Assembly: GCF_010731855.1 (NCBI RefSeq) | Contig: NZ_AP022620.1 | Coordinates: 3,162,001 to 3,226,000 of the forward strand | Source: Mycolicibacterium anyangense | GTDB taxonomy: Bacteria; Actinomycetota; Actinomycetes; Mycobacteriales; Mycobacteriaceae | DNA: 64,000 nt | Direction: 5' to 3' | Shown here: one piece after another, positions 48,021-57,607 of the stretch | How the letters are laid out: every line of letters starts with the position of its first letter | Numbering within the stretch: position 1 is the first letter of the stretch | Position numbers and translations under genes: made by a program | The notes under the pieces: generated by a model | Told to the model about the DNA's origin: nothing | Seen by the model: only the letters and a program-made list of their open reading frames with translations | The model's database searches: none

Positions 48021-48108
48021 CGTCACCAATCTTGCCTCACGACTCCCGCGGGCAGCCACACCGGTCGCGTCTGCGTCGCACTACCGCGCGATGGGGGAGA
48101 ATCGTGAC

Positions 48109-49827
48109 GTGTCTGGAAGGCGGCGTGAGCACCCGAACGCGGGACCGGAGTCCGGTCCGGTCCGCCGCTATCCGAACGACGGCACCGGCGAGCACCCCGG
48201 TATGGCCAACTACCCCAGCGACGACCATGCCACCTCCGGCTCAGGTTACGGCTCGGGCTATGACTCGGCCTCGGGGCGACGGTCGAATCCGACGCCCAGC
48301 GCGAACCGCTACCTGCCTCCGCTGGGCTCCGAGCGCGGCCACCAGTCCGATCCGGACGGGCCGCCGCGGCGCGGCGTGGGCGACCGCGCGGGCGAGCGCG
48401 TCACCGTCACCCGCGCCGCCGCGATGCGCAGCCGGGAAATGGGCGAGCGGATGTACTCGATGGTGCATCGGGCGGCCACCGCCGACGGCGCCGACAAGTC
48501 CGGCCTGACCGCACTGACCTGGCCGGTGATGGCCAACTTCGCCGTCGACTCGGCGATGGCGGTGGCACTGGCCAATACGTTGTTCTTCGCCGCCGCCTCC
48601 GGCGAGAGCAAGAGCAAGGTGGCCCTGTACCTGCTCATCACGATTGCGCCGTTCGCCGTCATCGCGCCCCTGATCGGGCCGGCCCTGGACCGGGTCCAGC
48701 ACGGCCGCCGGGCGGCCCTGGCCATGTCCTTCATGCTGCGCATGGTGCTGGCGATCGTGCTGATCATGAACTACGACGGCGCCACGGGCAGCTACCCCTC
48801 GTGGGTCCTCTACCCCTGCGCGCTGGGAATGATGGTGCTGTCCAAGTCCTTCAGCGTGCTGCGCAGCGCGGTGACCCCGCGCGTGATGCCGCCGACGATC
48901 GACCTGGTGCGGGTCAATTCCCGGCTGACCGTGTTCGGCTTGATCGGGGGAACCATCGTCGGCGGTGGTATCGCCGCGGGTATCGAATACCTCTTCACGA
49001 CCCTGTTCGCTCTGCCCGGCGCCCTGTTCGTGGTCGTCTTCCTGGCCCTGGCCGGAGCCTCCCTGTCGATGCGCATACCGCGCTGGGTCGAGGTCACCGA
49101 GGGTGAGGTTCCCACCACCCTGACGTATCACGGACCCAGCGGACCGATGGGCGGCTGGGCCTCCGATGCGGTGACCGAGCCGATCAGCTCCCCCCGGCAA
49201 CCCTTGGGCCGCAACATCATCACCTCACTGTGGGGCAACTGCACCATCAAGGCCATGGTCGGGTTCCTGTTCCTGTACCCGGCATTCGTGGCCAAGGCCC
49301 ACCAGGCCAGTGGCTGGGTGCAATTGGGGATGCTCGGCATGATCGGCGCCGCGGCCGGCATCGGGAACTTCGCCGGCAACTTCACCGCGGCGCGGTTGCG
49401 GCTGGGGCGGCCCGCGGTCCTGGTGGTGCGTGCCACGATTGCCGTCACCGTCATGGCCCTGGCCGCCGCGGTCACCGGCAATCTGTTCGTCGCCGCCGCC
49501 GCAACCTTGGTCACCTCCGGATCCACGGCCATCGCCAAGGCCTCGCTGGATGCCTCGCTGCAGGACGACCTGCCCGAGGAGTCCCGTGCGTCGGCGTTCG
49601 GCCGCTCGGAGTCGGTGCTCCAATTGGCATGGGTGCTCGGCGGTGCGCTCGGAGTTCTGGTCTACACCGAACTATGGGTAGGGTTCACGGCGATCAGTGC
49701 ACTGCTGATCCTCGGGCTGGCGCAGACCATCGTCTCGAGCCGCGGGGCGTCGCTGATCCCGGGCTTCGGCGGGAACCGGCCGGTGGTGGCTGAGCAGGAG
49801 GGAAAGTCGACGGTGACCAACCGGTGA
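48109..49827 (+). CDS. MFS-type membrane protein (Rv0876c-like)
   Basis: About 572 residues. The first 110 are polar and disordered-looking. Then come GERVTVTRAAAMRSREMGER and about twelve membrane helices, including TWPVMANFAVDSAMAVALAN, RSAVTPRVMPPTIDLVRVNS and RNIITSLWGNCTIKAMVGFL. The membrane part closely matches recalled Rv0876c. The GTG at 48109 has GGGGGAG nine bases upstream. An ATG at 48091 without a ribosome-binding site is the alternative. It overlaps the DUF2771 gene by 4 bases. Transport substrate is unknown. Confidence 0.87.
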   Translation: MSGRRREHPNAGPESGPVRRYPNDGTGEHPGMANYPSDDHATSGSGYGSGYDSASGRRSNPTPSANRYLPPLGSERGHQSDPDGPPRRGVGDRAGERVTVTRAAAMRSREMGERMYSMVHRAATADGADKSGLTALTWPVMANFAVDSAMAVALANTLFFAAASGESKSKVALYLLITIAPFAVIAPLIGPALDRVQHGRRAALAMSFMLRMVLAIVLIMNYDGATGSYPSWVLYPCALGMMVLSKSFSVLRSAVTPRVMPPTIDLVRVNSRLTVFGLIGGTIVGGGIAAGIEYLFTTLFALPGALFVVVFLALAGASLSMRIPRWVEVTEGEVPTTLTYHGPSGPMGGWASDAVTEPISSPRQPLGRNIITSLWGNCTIKAMVGFLFLYPAFVAKAHQASGWVQLGMLGMIGAAAGIGNFAGNFTAARLRLGRPAVLVVRATIAVTVMALAAAVTGNLFVAAAATLVTSGSTAIAKASLDASLQDDLPEESRASAFGRSESVLQLAWVLGGALGVLVYTELWVGFTAISALLILGLAQTIVSSRGASLIPGFGGNRPVVAEQEGKSTVTNR

Positions 49828-50318
49828 GCCGTTGGCTTCGTTGGGTTCTCGTCGTCGTGGTGATACTCGCCTCGGCAGGTGCAGGCGTCGGCGTCTGGCT
49901 TGCGAACCGCGGCAACAACGACGACCGGATGCCCCAGATCAGCGCCTACTCGCACGGGCAATCGGTCCGGGTGGGTCCGTACGTGTACTGCAATGTGGTC
50001 AATCTCAACGACTGCCGCAACCCGAAGACCCAGGGCGACCTGCCGGTCAGCGAGCGCTATCCGATCCAGTTGTCGGTGCCGACCACGATCGGGCGGGCAC
50101 CGTGGCGGCTGCTGAAGGTCTACGAGGACGAGAACAACTCGACCACGTCGGTGTTTCGCCCCAATTCGACCTTGGCCGTGACCATTCCGACAGTCGACCC
50201 GCAGCGCGGCAAGCTCACCGGCATCGTCGTGCAGCTACTGACCTTGGTGACCGATCCGCAAGGCCAGTTGCGCGACGTCCCGCATGCCGAATGGTCGGTG
50301 CGGCTGGTCTGGAATTAG
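49824..50318 (+). CDS. DUF2771 secreted or membrane-anchored protein (Rv0875c-like)
   Basis: The 164-residue protein has an uncleaved or signal-type N-terminal helix (about 5-27, WLRWVLVVVVILASAGAGVG) and a mostly beta exported domain. Two Cys in VYCNVVNLNDCRNP could form a disulfide. The rest includes YPIQLSVPTTIGRAPWRLLK and HAEWSVRLVWN. This matches DUF2771/Rv0875c. It is translated after the MFS gene (4-base GTGA overlap), and the pair may act together at the envelope. Function is unknown. Confidence 0.85.
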   Translation: MSRWLRWVLVVVVILASAGAGVGVWLANRGNNDDRMPQISAYSHGQSVRVGPYVYCNVVNLNDCRNPKTQGDLPVSERYPIQLSVPTTIGRAPWRLLKVYEDENNSTTSVFRPNSTLAVTIPTVDPQRGKLTGIVVQLLTLVTDPQGQLRDVPHAEWSVRLVWN

Positions 50319-50323
50319 GCCAG

Positions 50324-51016
50324 GTGCCGGCCCACGTCGCTCCCCCGGTATGGTCCACCGCGCTGATGTACGCCGGGTTCGCCATGTGGGGCGGCGCCTT
50401 GGTGGCCGACATGTTCCTGACCGATATGTGGATCCGGCGCCGGTTGTATTGGTACACCTGGCTCGCGGGCTCGGCGCTGTGTGGTGTCGCCCTGGTGTTC
50501 CGGGGCTGGAGCACAGCGTTGTTCGGGTTCGGTGCCATGGTCTTCATGGGCGTCATCCTCGCCATCCGCTGGACGCCATTCCTGAAGATTCGCGGCCACA
50601 TCATCGCGGCCAGCTACACCGATCGGATCGCCGAGACTCCGCCGAGCATCCCGCAGCTTCCCGCGGAGATCCGGGACACATCCGCCCGGCCGCTGTGGTG
50701 GTCGGTCGCTGGGTCCGCCCTGGTGCTCAGCGGCTCCCGGCTTGCCCTCGGGTGGAGCCTGGGCACGGTGCTCTTGACCGGGTTTTTGACGTTCATCGTG
50801 GCGTTGATGGGGGTGGACGACGGCAGACGGCGCATCCCCTTCGCCCGCCGTCAGTACCTGCAAGCCACCCTCGGGGCGGTGCTGTCACTGCCGGTGTTCG
50901 GCCTGCCCGCGCTGGCCTACGCGGTGGCCTATCGAATCGGGCTTGCGCAACCCGTCAGCATCGGCAAGCACGACGCCGAAGCGCGCTATTACCACGGCCC
51001 GGACGGCACACCGTGA
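50324..51016 (+). CDS. Unrecognised multi-helix membrane protein
   Basis: The product is up to 230 residues from a GTG at 50324, or 216 from an ATG at 50366. Membrane helices are visible at about 12-30 (MYAGFAMWGGALVADMFL), 42-60, 64-82, 125-142, 147-165 and 182-205, with a polar loop in the middle (TDRIAETPPSIPQLPAEIRD). I do not recognise a family. It begins 5 bases after the DUF2771 gene and so belongs to that operon. The last 28 bases overlap the convergent GST-like gene. Confidence 0.65.
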   Translation: MPAHVAPPVWSTALMYAGFAMWGGALVADMFLTDMWIRRRLYWYTWLAGSALCGVALVFRGWSTALFGFGAMVFMGVILAIRWTPFLKIRGHIIAASYTDRIAETPPSIPQLPAEIRDTSARPLWWSVAGSALVLSGSRLALGWSLGTVLLTGFLTFIVALMGVDDGRRRIPFARRQYLQATLGAVLSLPVFGLPALAYAVAYRIGLAQPVSIGKHDAEARYYHGPDGTP

Positions 51017-52008
51017 CCGTCGGGTACCCGCTCACTGTCGGGTGTCGGGCCGGGCGCAGTACCGTCACCGAAAGGCCTGCCGCCCAAAGCTTCTCGGCCA
51101 TGCGGCGCGAACCACGAACTCAGGTCGGGCCCCTTCGGCACGACGCCGGTGGGATTGATGTCTTTGTGCACGATGTAGTAGTGCTGCTTGATCTGGACGA
51201 AATCGACGGTGTCGCCGAACCCCGGGGTCGAGAACAGGTCCCGCGCGTAGGCCCACAGGACCGGCATCTCGGCGAGCTTGGCGCGGTTGCACTTGAAGTG
51301 GCCGTGGTACACCGGATCGAATCGGGCCAAGGTGGTGAACAGTCGCACGTCGGCCTCGGTGATGGTGTCGCCCACCAGGTATCGCTGTGCAGATAGCCGT
51401 TCGGTGAGCCAGTCGAGTGCGGTGAACAACCGGTCGTAAGCGCGTTCGTAGGCGTCCTGCGAACCGGCGAACCCGCACCGGTACACCCCGTTGTTCACTT
51501 CGGTGTAGATGCGGTATGCCACCTCGTCGATCTCGGCGCGCAGCGCCTCCGGGTAGAGCTGCGGTGCGCCGTCGCGATGAAAGGCACTCCACTCGGTGGA
51601 CAAGTCGAGAGTCATCTGGGCGAAATCGTTGGTGACGACCTTGCCGGTGGCCACCTCGACGATCGCGGGCACCGTGATGCCCTTCGGATAGTTCGGATCA
51701 CGCGCGAAGTACGCATCCTGCAGCCGGGGAATCTTCAGCACCGGATCCACCCCGCCCGGATCCAGATCGAAGGTCCAACTTCGCTCGTCATGCGTCGGCC
51801 CGCAGAACCCAATCGAGAGCACATCCTCGAGGCCGAGCAGGCGGCGCACGATGATCGCACGATTGGCCCACGGGCATGCCCTCGCCACGATCAATCGGTA
51901 GCGGCCGGGCTCGACGGGATAGCCGTCGGCACCGTCGGCGGTGATCCGCGTGGTGATGTAGTTGGTATCGCGCTTGAACTCGCCGTCGCCGGCCACGTAG
52001 GCACCCAC
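50989..52008 (-). CDS. Glutathionyl-hydroquinone reductase-type GST-fold protein
   Basis: The 339-residue protein has the Xi/omega-GST (ECM4/YqjG) layout: an N-terminal thioredoxin-like domain with redox Cys45 in VARACPWANRAIIVRRLLGL, the GFCGPTHDERSWTFD loop, and a helical C-domain with EVNNGVYRCGFAGSQDAYER and RYLVGDTITEADVRLFTTLA. Family members strip glutathione from quinol conjugates. Mycobacteria lack glutathione, so the thiol partner is probably mycothiol, which is inference. The last 45 residues are a Gly/Pro-rich tail that runs into the convergent membrane-protein gene. Confidence 0.88.
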   Translation of the reverse strand: MGAYVAGDGEFKRDTNYITTRITADGADGYPVEPGRYRLIVARACPWANRAIIVRRLLGLEDVLSIGFCGPTHDERSWTFDLDPGGVDPVLKIPRLQDAYFARDPNYPKGITVPAIVEVATGKVVTNDFAQMTLDLSTEWSAFHRDGAPQLYPEALRAEIDEVAYRIYTEVNNGVYRCGFAGSQDAYERAYDRLFTALDWLTERLSAQRYLVGDTITEADVRLFTTLARFDPVYHGHFKCNRAKLAEMPVLWAYARDLFSTPGFGDTVDFVQIKQHYYIVHKDINPTGVVPKGPDLSSWFAPHGREALGGRPFGDGTAPGPTPDSERVPDGHGVPSGPW

Positions 52009-52061
52009 GTGTTCAGTGTTCCCTACTTCGGGGACCGTGAAGCGACGGTGAACGAGCGCGC

Positions 52062-52472
52062 TCAGGCGTCGAGTTCGCGGGCGACGGCCTTGACCACCTC
52101 GGAGACCCGGCGGGCCACCTTACGGTCGGGGTAGCGGCCCTTACGCAGTTCCGGCTGTACGGCACCCTCGAGCAGGGTGATCATGTCCTCGACCATTCCG
52201 TGCAACTCGTCGGGCGAGTGCTTGCGCTCGACCGGCGCGGCCTCGCGGCGGGTGCGGGTGATGCTCGGCGGCGGGTCGATCAGCTTGACGCTCAATGCCT
52301 GTGGGCCGCGCCGGCCGGAAGCCACCCCGAACTCCACCTTCTGACCCGCCTTGAGACCCTCCACGCCCTCCGGCAGCGCCGAGGCACGCACGTAGACGTC
52401 CTCGCCTTCCTCCTGGGACAGGAAGCCGAAGCCCTTCTCGGCGTCGTACCACTTCACCTTGCCGGTCGGCAC
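52062..52472 (-). CDS. cspB: Cold-shock domain protein CspB with C-terminal extension
   Basis: The 136-residue protein has an N-terminal cold-shock domain ([43 protein letters not shown]-like aromatic residues present). A helical extension follows ([39 protein letters not shown]). This two-part form is the mycobacterial CspB (Rv0871). It binds single-stranded nucleic acid. The GTG at 52472 is preceded by AGGTGAG. Another GTG three codons upstream is possible. The 5' region holds a 6-bp inverted repeat (52515-52536). Confidence 0.92.
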   Translation of the reverse strand: MPTGKVKWYDAEKGFGFLSQEEGEDVYVRASALPEGVEGLKAGQKVEFGVASGRRGPQALSVKLIDPPPSITRTRREAAPVERKHSPDELHGMVEDMITLLEGAVQPELRKGRYPDRKVARRVSEVVKAVARELDA

Positions 52473-52616
52473 TGGTCTCACCTGCTCTGTCTAACGGGTC
52501 CGTGACAACATGAAGCGTCCCGCGGGTGCAGGACGCGTGTGGGTGATCCTACTCGGGGAACAGTCGGCCGAGCACCCCTGTTTAGTAGGTAGGCTGGCCT
52601 AACCCCTGGAGGAGAC

Positions 52617-53009
52617 ATGCGCCTGGTCCTGAACGTCATCTGGCTGCTGTTCGGCGGGTTGTGGCTGGCGCTCGGGTACGCGCTCGCGGCGGTGGTCTGC
52701 TTCCTCCTCATCATCACCATCCCGTTCGGGTTCGCCTCGCTGCGCATCGCCTCCTATGCGCTGTGGCCGTTCGGCCGCACCATCGTGGAGAAGCCGGGCC
52801 CGCGGCCGGGCGCCCTGATCGGCAATGTCATCTGGATCCTGCTGTTCGGTCTGTGGCTGGCCATCGGCCACATCGTCAGCGCCGTGGCCATGGCCATCAC
52901 CATCGTCGGAATCCCGCTGGCGTTGGCCAACCTCAAACTCGTCCCGGTCTCGCTGGTTCCCCTCGGCAAGGAGATCGTGCCGGTCGACAGCGTCCAGGCA
53001 GCCGTATGA
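52617..53009 (+). CDS. YccF-domain inner-membrane protein (Rv0870c-like)
   Basis: The 130-residue protein has two YccF repeats, each a pair of membrane helices: LVLNVIWLLFGGLWLALGYA with ITIPFGFASLRIASYALWPFG, and LIGNVIWILLFGLWLAIGHI with IVGIPLALANLKLVPVSLVP. GGAGGAG precedes the ATG. It overlaps moaA2 by 4 bases (ATGA). Length equals recalled Rv0870c. Function is unknown. Confidence 0.9.
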   Translation: MRLVLNVIWLLFGGLWLALGYALAAVVCFLLIITIPFGFASLRIASYALWPFGRTIVEKPGPRPGALIGNVIWILLFGLWLAIGHIVSAVAMAITIVGIPLALANLKLVPVSLVPLGKEIVPVDSVQAAV

Positions 53010-54070
53010 CGGACACCATGCTCGGCCTGCCGTCGATCCGTCGCACCGCCACCGGATCTGCCGAGGGCATGCCCACCCGCGGCCCGCTGATCGATACGTT
53101 CGGCCGGGCGGCGACCGATCTGCGAGTGTCGCTGACCGACCGGTGCAACCTGCGCTGTACCTATTGCATGCCCGCCGAAGGCCTGGACTGGCTGCCGGCC
53201 GACGACCTGCTGACCCGCGACGAACTGGCCCGGCTGCTGGCCCTGGCGGTGACCCGGCTCGGCATCACCAACATCCGCTTCACCGGCGGTGAGCCGCTGC
53301 TCTACAAGGGCCTCGAAGAGATCGTCGCCGCCACGGCTGCGCTGCGGCCCCGGCCGGAGATCGCGCTGACCACCAACGGCATCGGGCTGGCGCGCCGCGC
53401 CGAGGGGCTGGCAGCCGCCGGCCTGGACCGGGTCAACGTCTCGCTGGACACCGTCGACGCGCAGCGGTTCTCGGCGATCACCCGGCGCGATCGGCTCGAT
53501 GACGTGCTCGCCGGGCTGGCCGCCGCGGCGGCCGCCGGCCTGCGGCCAGTGAAGGTCAACGCCGTGCTGGACCCGCAATCGGGTCTGGCCGACGCCGTCG
53601 AGCTGCTCACGTACTGCCTCAGGTTCGGCTACCAGCTGCGGATCATCGAGCAGATGCCACTCGACGCGGGCCACAGCTGGCAGCGCGATGCCACGCTGAG
53701 CGCCGACCAGATCTACGCAGCGTTGGCGGCCCGGTTCACCCTGACCCTCGATCCCGCACCGCGTGGCTCGGCGCCGGCGCAGCTGTGGCGGGTCGGCGGC
53801 GGCGAGGCGACCGTCGGCATCATCGCGTCGGTGTCTCACGCGTTCTGCTCGGCCTGTGACCGCACCCGGTTGACCGCGGACGGGCAGGTCCGCAGTTGCC
53901 TGTTCGCCACCGAGGAGACCGATCTTCGCGCACTGCTGCGGGGCGGCGCCGACGATGACGCGCTCGAGTCGGCCTGGCGCGCGGCGATGTGGCGCAAGGC
54001 TGCCGGCCACGGCATCAACGACCCCGGGTTCGTTCAGCCGCAGCGGCCGATGAGCGCGATCGGCGGCTGA
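53006..54070 (+). CDS. moaA2: GTP 3',8-cyclase MoaA (MoaA2)
   Basis: The 354-residue radical-SAM enzyme performs the first step of molybdenum cofactor synthesis, converting GTP to 3',8-cyclo-dehydro-GTP. The radical-SAM cluster motif is CNLRCTYC (near residues 48-55) followed by FTGGEPLLYKGLEE. The C-terminal cluster is HAFCSACDRTRLTADGQVRSCLF. The protein ends SAIGG, with the two C-terminal Gly that MoaA needs. The ATG at 53006 overlaps the yccF stop. Position matches Rv0869c. Confidence 0.95.
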   Translation: MTDTMLGLPSIRRTATGSAEGMPTRGPLIDTFGRAATDLRVSLTDRCNLRCTYCMPAEGLDWLPADDLLTRDELARLLALAVTRLGITNIRFTGGEPLLYKGLEEIVAATAALRPRPEIALTTNGIGLARRAEGLAAAGLDRVNVSLDTVDAQRFSAITRRDRLDDVLAGLAAAAAAGLRPVKVNAVLDPQSGLADAVELLTYCLRFGYQLRIIEQMPLDAGHSWQRDATLSADQIYAALAARFTLTLDPAPRGSAPAQLWRVGGGEATVGIIASVSHAFCSACDRTRLTADGQVRSCLFATEETDLRALLRGGADDDALESAWRAAMWRKAAGHGINDPGFVQPQRPMSAIGG

Positions 54071-54071
54071 G

Positions 54072-54350
54072 GTGGCTGGTGTATCCGAGGTTTCGCGGCC
54101 GGTCGAGGTGACCGTTCGCTTCTTTGCGGCGGCCAGGGCGGCGGCTGGCACGGAAAGCGACCAACTCGCCCTGCCATCGGGCGCGACGGTGGCCGATGTG
54201 ATCAACGAACTCTGTTGCCGCAGTGACGACTTAGCACGCGTGTTGCAGCGGTGCTCCTATCTGTGCGACGGCGTGGCAGTCCGAAATAAGGCCGCCGGAC
54301 TGCGATCCGGGCAGACAGTCGACGTCCTACCCCCATTCGCGGGCGGATGA
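54072..54350 (+). CDS. moaD2: Molybdopterin synthase small subunit MoaD (MoaD2)
   Basis: The 92-residue beta-grasp protein carries the sulfur for molybdopterin synthase as a C-terminal thiocarboxylate. It reads VTVRFFAAARAAAGTES, LPSGATVADVINEL and ends VDVLPPFAGG with the essential Gly-Gly. Length equals recalled Rv0868c. The GTG start is one base past the moaA2 stop. Its partner, MoaE, is encoded beyond rpfA on the other strand. Confidence 0.93.
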   Translation: MAGVSEVSRPVEVTVRFFAAARAAAGTESDQLALPSGATVADVINELCCRSDDLARVLQRCSYLCDGVAVRNKAAGLRSGQTVDVLPPFAGG

Positions 54351-54376
54351 TCGTGATTTGCATCACATCACGATCA
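54348..54376. promoter_or_regulatory. CRP-like site within an inverted repeat upstream of rpfA
   Basis: CGTGATTTGCATCACA at 54352-54367 differs in one base from the CRP palindrome TGTGA-N6-TCACA. It sits within wider 10-bp inverted arms (54348-54357, 54367-54376) that begin at the moaD2 stop. CRP (Rv3676) is known to regulate rpfA in M. tuberculosis. The arms could also form a terminator for moaD2. Confidence 0.65.
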
Positions 54377-54576
54377 GGTCACGAGATGGCCAAACCGGGG
54401 GGAAGTGCCTGATTCAGCAGGGACAACGTCCCGATGTCATGGGCATTTAGACCTTTATTAAGATTTGCCAGTAGCAGAAACGCCTGTTTTTGCAAAAGGT
54501 GACGACTCTCTCCACAGCCATTACCGTTCCTCAACAGGTCAGCCCCCTCAACCAGGGCAGGCCCTCTCCGCACCTA

Positions 54577-54767
54577 GCGCCGAGCTCCATCCGAGGAGCG
54601 GAGGGACCAACGAGATCCATGGATGGAGGCGGGGGACCCAACCGGTCCACCGAGATCGACCCGGAGCCGCCCGCGGCTCCTTGGGGTGAAGCCGAGGCCG
54701 TTCCACCCGGAACGCCGAGGCCGGGCAACCTCTCCAGCCCGAACCCGACAGCTGACCTCGCAGGCGT
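54577..54767 (+). promoter_or_regulatory. ydaO/yuaA-type c-di-AMP riboswitch in the rpfA leader
   Basis: Conserved blocks appear in the order expected for this class: GCGCCGAG, GAGGAGCGGAGGGACC, GGGGGACCCAACC, TTGGGGTGAAGCC, GGCCGGGCAACCTCTCC, GCCCGAACCCGACAGCTGAC and CTCGCAGGCGT. The final block pairs with the first (P1). It ends 24 bases before the rpfA ATG. This class is known upstream of actinobacterial rpf genes and usually switches expression off when c-di-AMP is high. The preceding 54377-54576 holds the promoter and early leader, with no gene seen. Confidence 0.88.
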
Positions 54768-54773
54768 GTTTAG

Positions 54774-55964
<1,191 letters not shown>

Positions 55965-55967
55965 AGC

Positions 55968-56393
55968 TCAGGCCGAGTTAACCCACTCGTCGGTTCCGTC
56001 GACGAAGAACTGGTGCTTCCACACCGGTAATCGCTCTTTGATGGTGTCGACCAGGCGCGCGCACGTTTCGAACGCCGCGCCCCGGTGGTCGGCTGCGACG
56101 GCAGCCACCAGGGCGGCGTCACCGATCTGAAGCGCACCAATCCGATGGCTGGCCGCGATGGCGCGGACACCGGTTGCCGTTCCGGCTACCTCTGCCAGCA
56201 CCTCGAACAGGGTCTGCTCGGCCAGCGGATGCGCCGAGTACTCCAGCCGGACCACGTCCCGGCCGCCGTCGTGGTTGCGAACCACGCCGGCGAACGCGAC
56301 CACCGCGCCCGCCGCGTCGTTGCCCACCAGTTCCTCGTGTTCGGTCAGCGAGATCGGCCCGTCGACCAGCGCTGCCCGCAGGATGCGTGTCAT
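55968..56393 (-). CDS. moaE2: Molybdopterin synthase large subunit MoaE (MoaE2)
   Basis: The 141-residue subunit inserts dithiolene sulfur into precursor Z with MoaD. It includes [55 protein letters not shown] and the catalytic Lys region [20 protein letters not shown]. Length equals recalled Rv0866. It is the last gene of a minus-strand moaC-mog-moaE set, overlapping mog by 4 bases. It ends 3 bases past rpfA, leaving no room for a separate terminator. Confidence 0.94.
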   Translation of the reverse strand: MTRILRAALVDGPISLTEHEELVGNDAAGAVVAFAGVVRNHDGGRDVVRLEYSAHPLAEQTLFEVLAEVAGTATGVRAIAASHRIGALQIGDAALVAAVAADHRGAAFETCARLVDTIKERLPVWKHQFFVDGTDEWVNSA

Positions 56394-56869
56394 CGGCTGT
56401 GGTCTCCTCCCCCAAGTTGGTCGAGAGCATGGTCGAGGACGTCGGCGAGCACCGAAAGTCCATCCCGCACACCTCCAGTGGAGCCGGGCAGGTTGACCAC
56501 CAGGGTGCGACCGGCCACCCCGCAGACACCACGGGACAGGATCGAGGTCGGCACATTCGGCAGGCCGGCTCGCCGGATGGCGTCGGCCAGTCCGGGAATC
56601 TGGTAGTCCAGCAGGGCGACGGTGACCTCCGGGGTGGCATCGGTCGGCGAGATCCCGGTGCCGCCGGAGGTGATGACAACGTCCACCCCGTCATCGATGG
56701 CCGCCCGCAGGGCGTGACCCACTGCGTTGCCATCGACGACCACCACAGCGGCGGGGACGTCGAACCCACGATCGGCGAGCCAGTCCACCAGAATCGGCCC
56801 GCAGCGGTCTTCGTAGACCCCTGTGGCGGCGCGGGTGGAGGCGATGACGACGCGGGCGCGGCGGCTCAC
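56390..56869 (-). CDS. mog: Molybdopterin adenylyltransferase Mog/MogA
   Basis: The 159-residue MoaB/Mog-fold protein adenylylates molybdopterin before molybdate insertion. The signature is [20 protein letters not shown], followed by [12 protein letters not shown] and [20 protein letters not shown]. The GTG at 56869 overlaps the moaC stop (GTGA) and is preferred over an ATG five codons upstream, which would overlap moaC by 19 bases. Size fits Rv0865. Confidence 0.92.
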   Translation of the reverse strand: MSRRARVVIASTRAATGVYEDRCGPILVDWLADRGFDVPAAVVVVDGNAVGHALRAAIDDGVDVVITSGGTGISPTDATPEVTVALLDYQIPGLADAIRRAGLPNVPTSILSRGVCGVAGRTLVVNLPGSTGGVRDGLSVLADVLDHALDQLGGGDHSR

Positions 56870-57354
56870 GGCTGCGGCGTCCAAACGCCCGTCTTACCGC
56901 CCTCCTTGCGCAGCACCCGGATCTCCTCGAGGCGTGCGGCCGGGTCGACGGCCTTGATCATGTCGAACACCGTCAGGGCGGCGACGCTGACGGCGGTCAG
57001 CGCTTCCATCTCGACGCCGGTGCGGTCAGTAGTGCGCACCGATGCGGTCAGGCCGATCTCGGCAGCCCCGATCGTGAATTCGACGTCGATGCCGGTCAAC
57101 GCCAGCGGATGGCACAGCGGAATCAGATCGCTGGTGCGCTTGGCGGCCAGGATGCCGGCCACCCGCGCGGTGGCCAGCGCATCTCCCTTGGGCAACCCGC
57201 CGGAGGTGATCAGCGCGATCACCTCGGCGGTGGTACGAACGGTTCCTGCTGCAACGGCGCTGCGGACGGTGGATGCCTTGTCAGAGACGTCGACCATATG
57301 CGCCGCACCGTGCTCGTCGAGGTGCGACAGGCGGCGCTGCGGTCCGCTGTTCAC
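56866..57354 (-). CDS. moaC: Cyclic pyranopterin monophosphate synthase MoaC (MoaC2)
   Basis: The 162-residue enzyme completes the first molybdenum cofactor step after MoaA. It reads [40 protein letters not shown] (with the conserved Cys-His) and [20 protein letters not shown], with the catalytic Lys in [11 protein letters not shown] start. It begins two bases after a small upstream gene and is coupled to mog. It corresponds to Rv0864. Confidence 0.94.
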   Translation of the reverse strand: MNSGPQRRLSHLDEHGAAHMVDVSDKASTVRSAVAAGTVRTTAEVIALITSGGLPKGDALATARVAGILAAKRTSDLIPLCHPLALTGIDVEFTIGAAEIGLTASVRTTDRTGVEMEALTAVSVAALTVFDMIKAVDPAARLEEIRVLRKEGGKTGVWTPQP

Positions 57355-57356
57355 CG

Positions 57357-57542
57357 CTATCGGTTGACGACGGTGACCGGGTGCAGGTAGGGCAGGTCAG
57401 AGGCCGGCAGCGGGAACGTGACATCACCGAACGGGGACAGTGCACCCACCCGGTCGGACGCCAGTTCGCTCACTGGATGGTCGTCGGGGTCGCGGGTCGG
57501 CCAGCCGTTGTCGACATACCGGGTCTTGGTCTTCTCAGCCAC
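57357..57542 (-). CDS. Small conserved-type protein upstream of moaC (Rv0863-like)
   Basis: The product is 61 residues from a GTG at 57542: [20 protein letters not shown], then [20 protein letters not shown] and [19 protein letters not shown]. It is rich in Pro and Asp without a membrane helix. It occupies the position of Rv0863 and stops two bases before the moaC start, so it should be cotranslated with the moa genes. The much longer frame upstream in the same phase is antisense to the next gene and is rejected. Function is unknown. Confidence 0.65.
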   Translation of the reverse strand: MAEKTKTRYVDNGWPTRDPDDHPVSELASDRVGALSPFGDVTFPLPASDLPYLHPVTVVNR

Positions 57543-57607
57543 GGCATCATTCTGACACTCCTGCGGCGCAGGTGCGCACATAGCCACCTGTTTTAGGCTG
57601 GTCATCA

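Noticed and set aside
52515..52536. Small inverted repeat GCGTCC/GGACGC in the cspB leader
   Set aside because: A 6-bp stem with a 10-base loop is expected by chance in GC-rich DNA; kept only as a remark under cspB.
52584..52602. IdeR-like box upstream of yccF (AGTAGGTAGGCTGGCCTAA)
   Set aside because: Only 12 of 19 positions match the IdeR consensus; the right half fits but the left half does not, and downstream genes are not iron-related.
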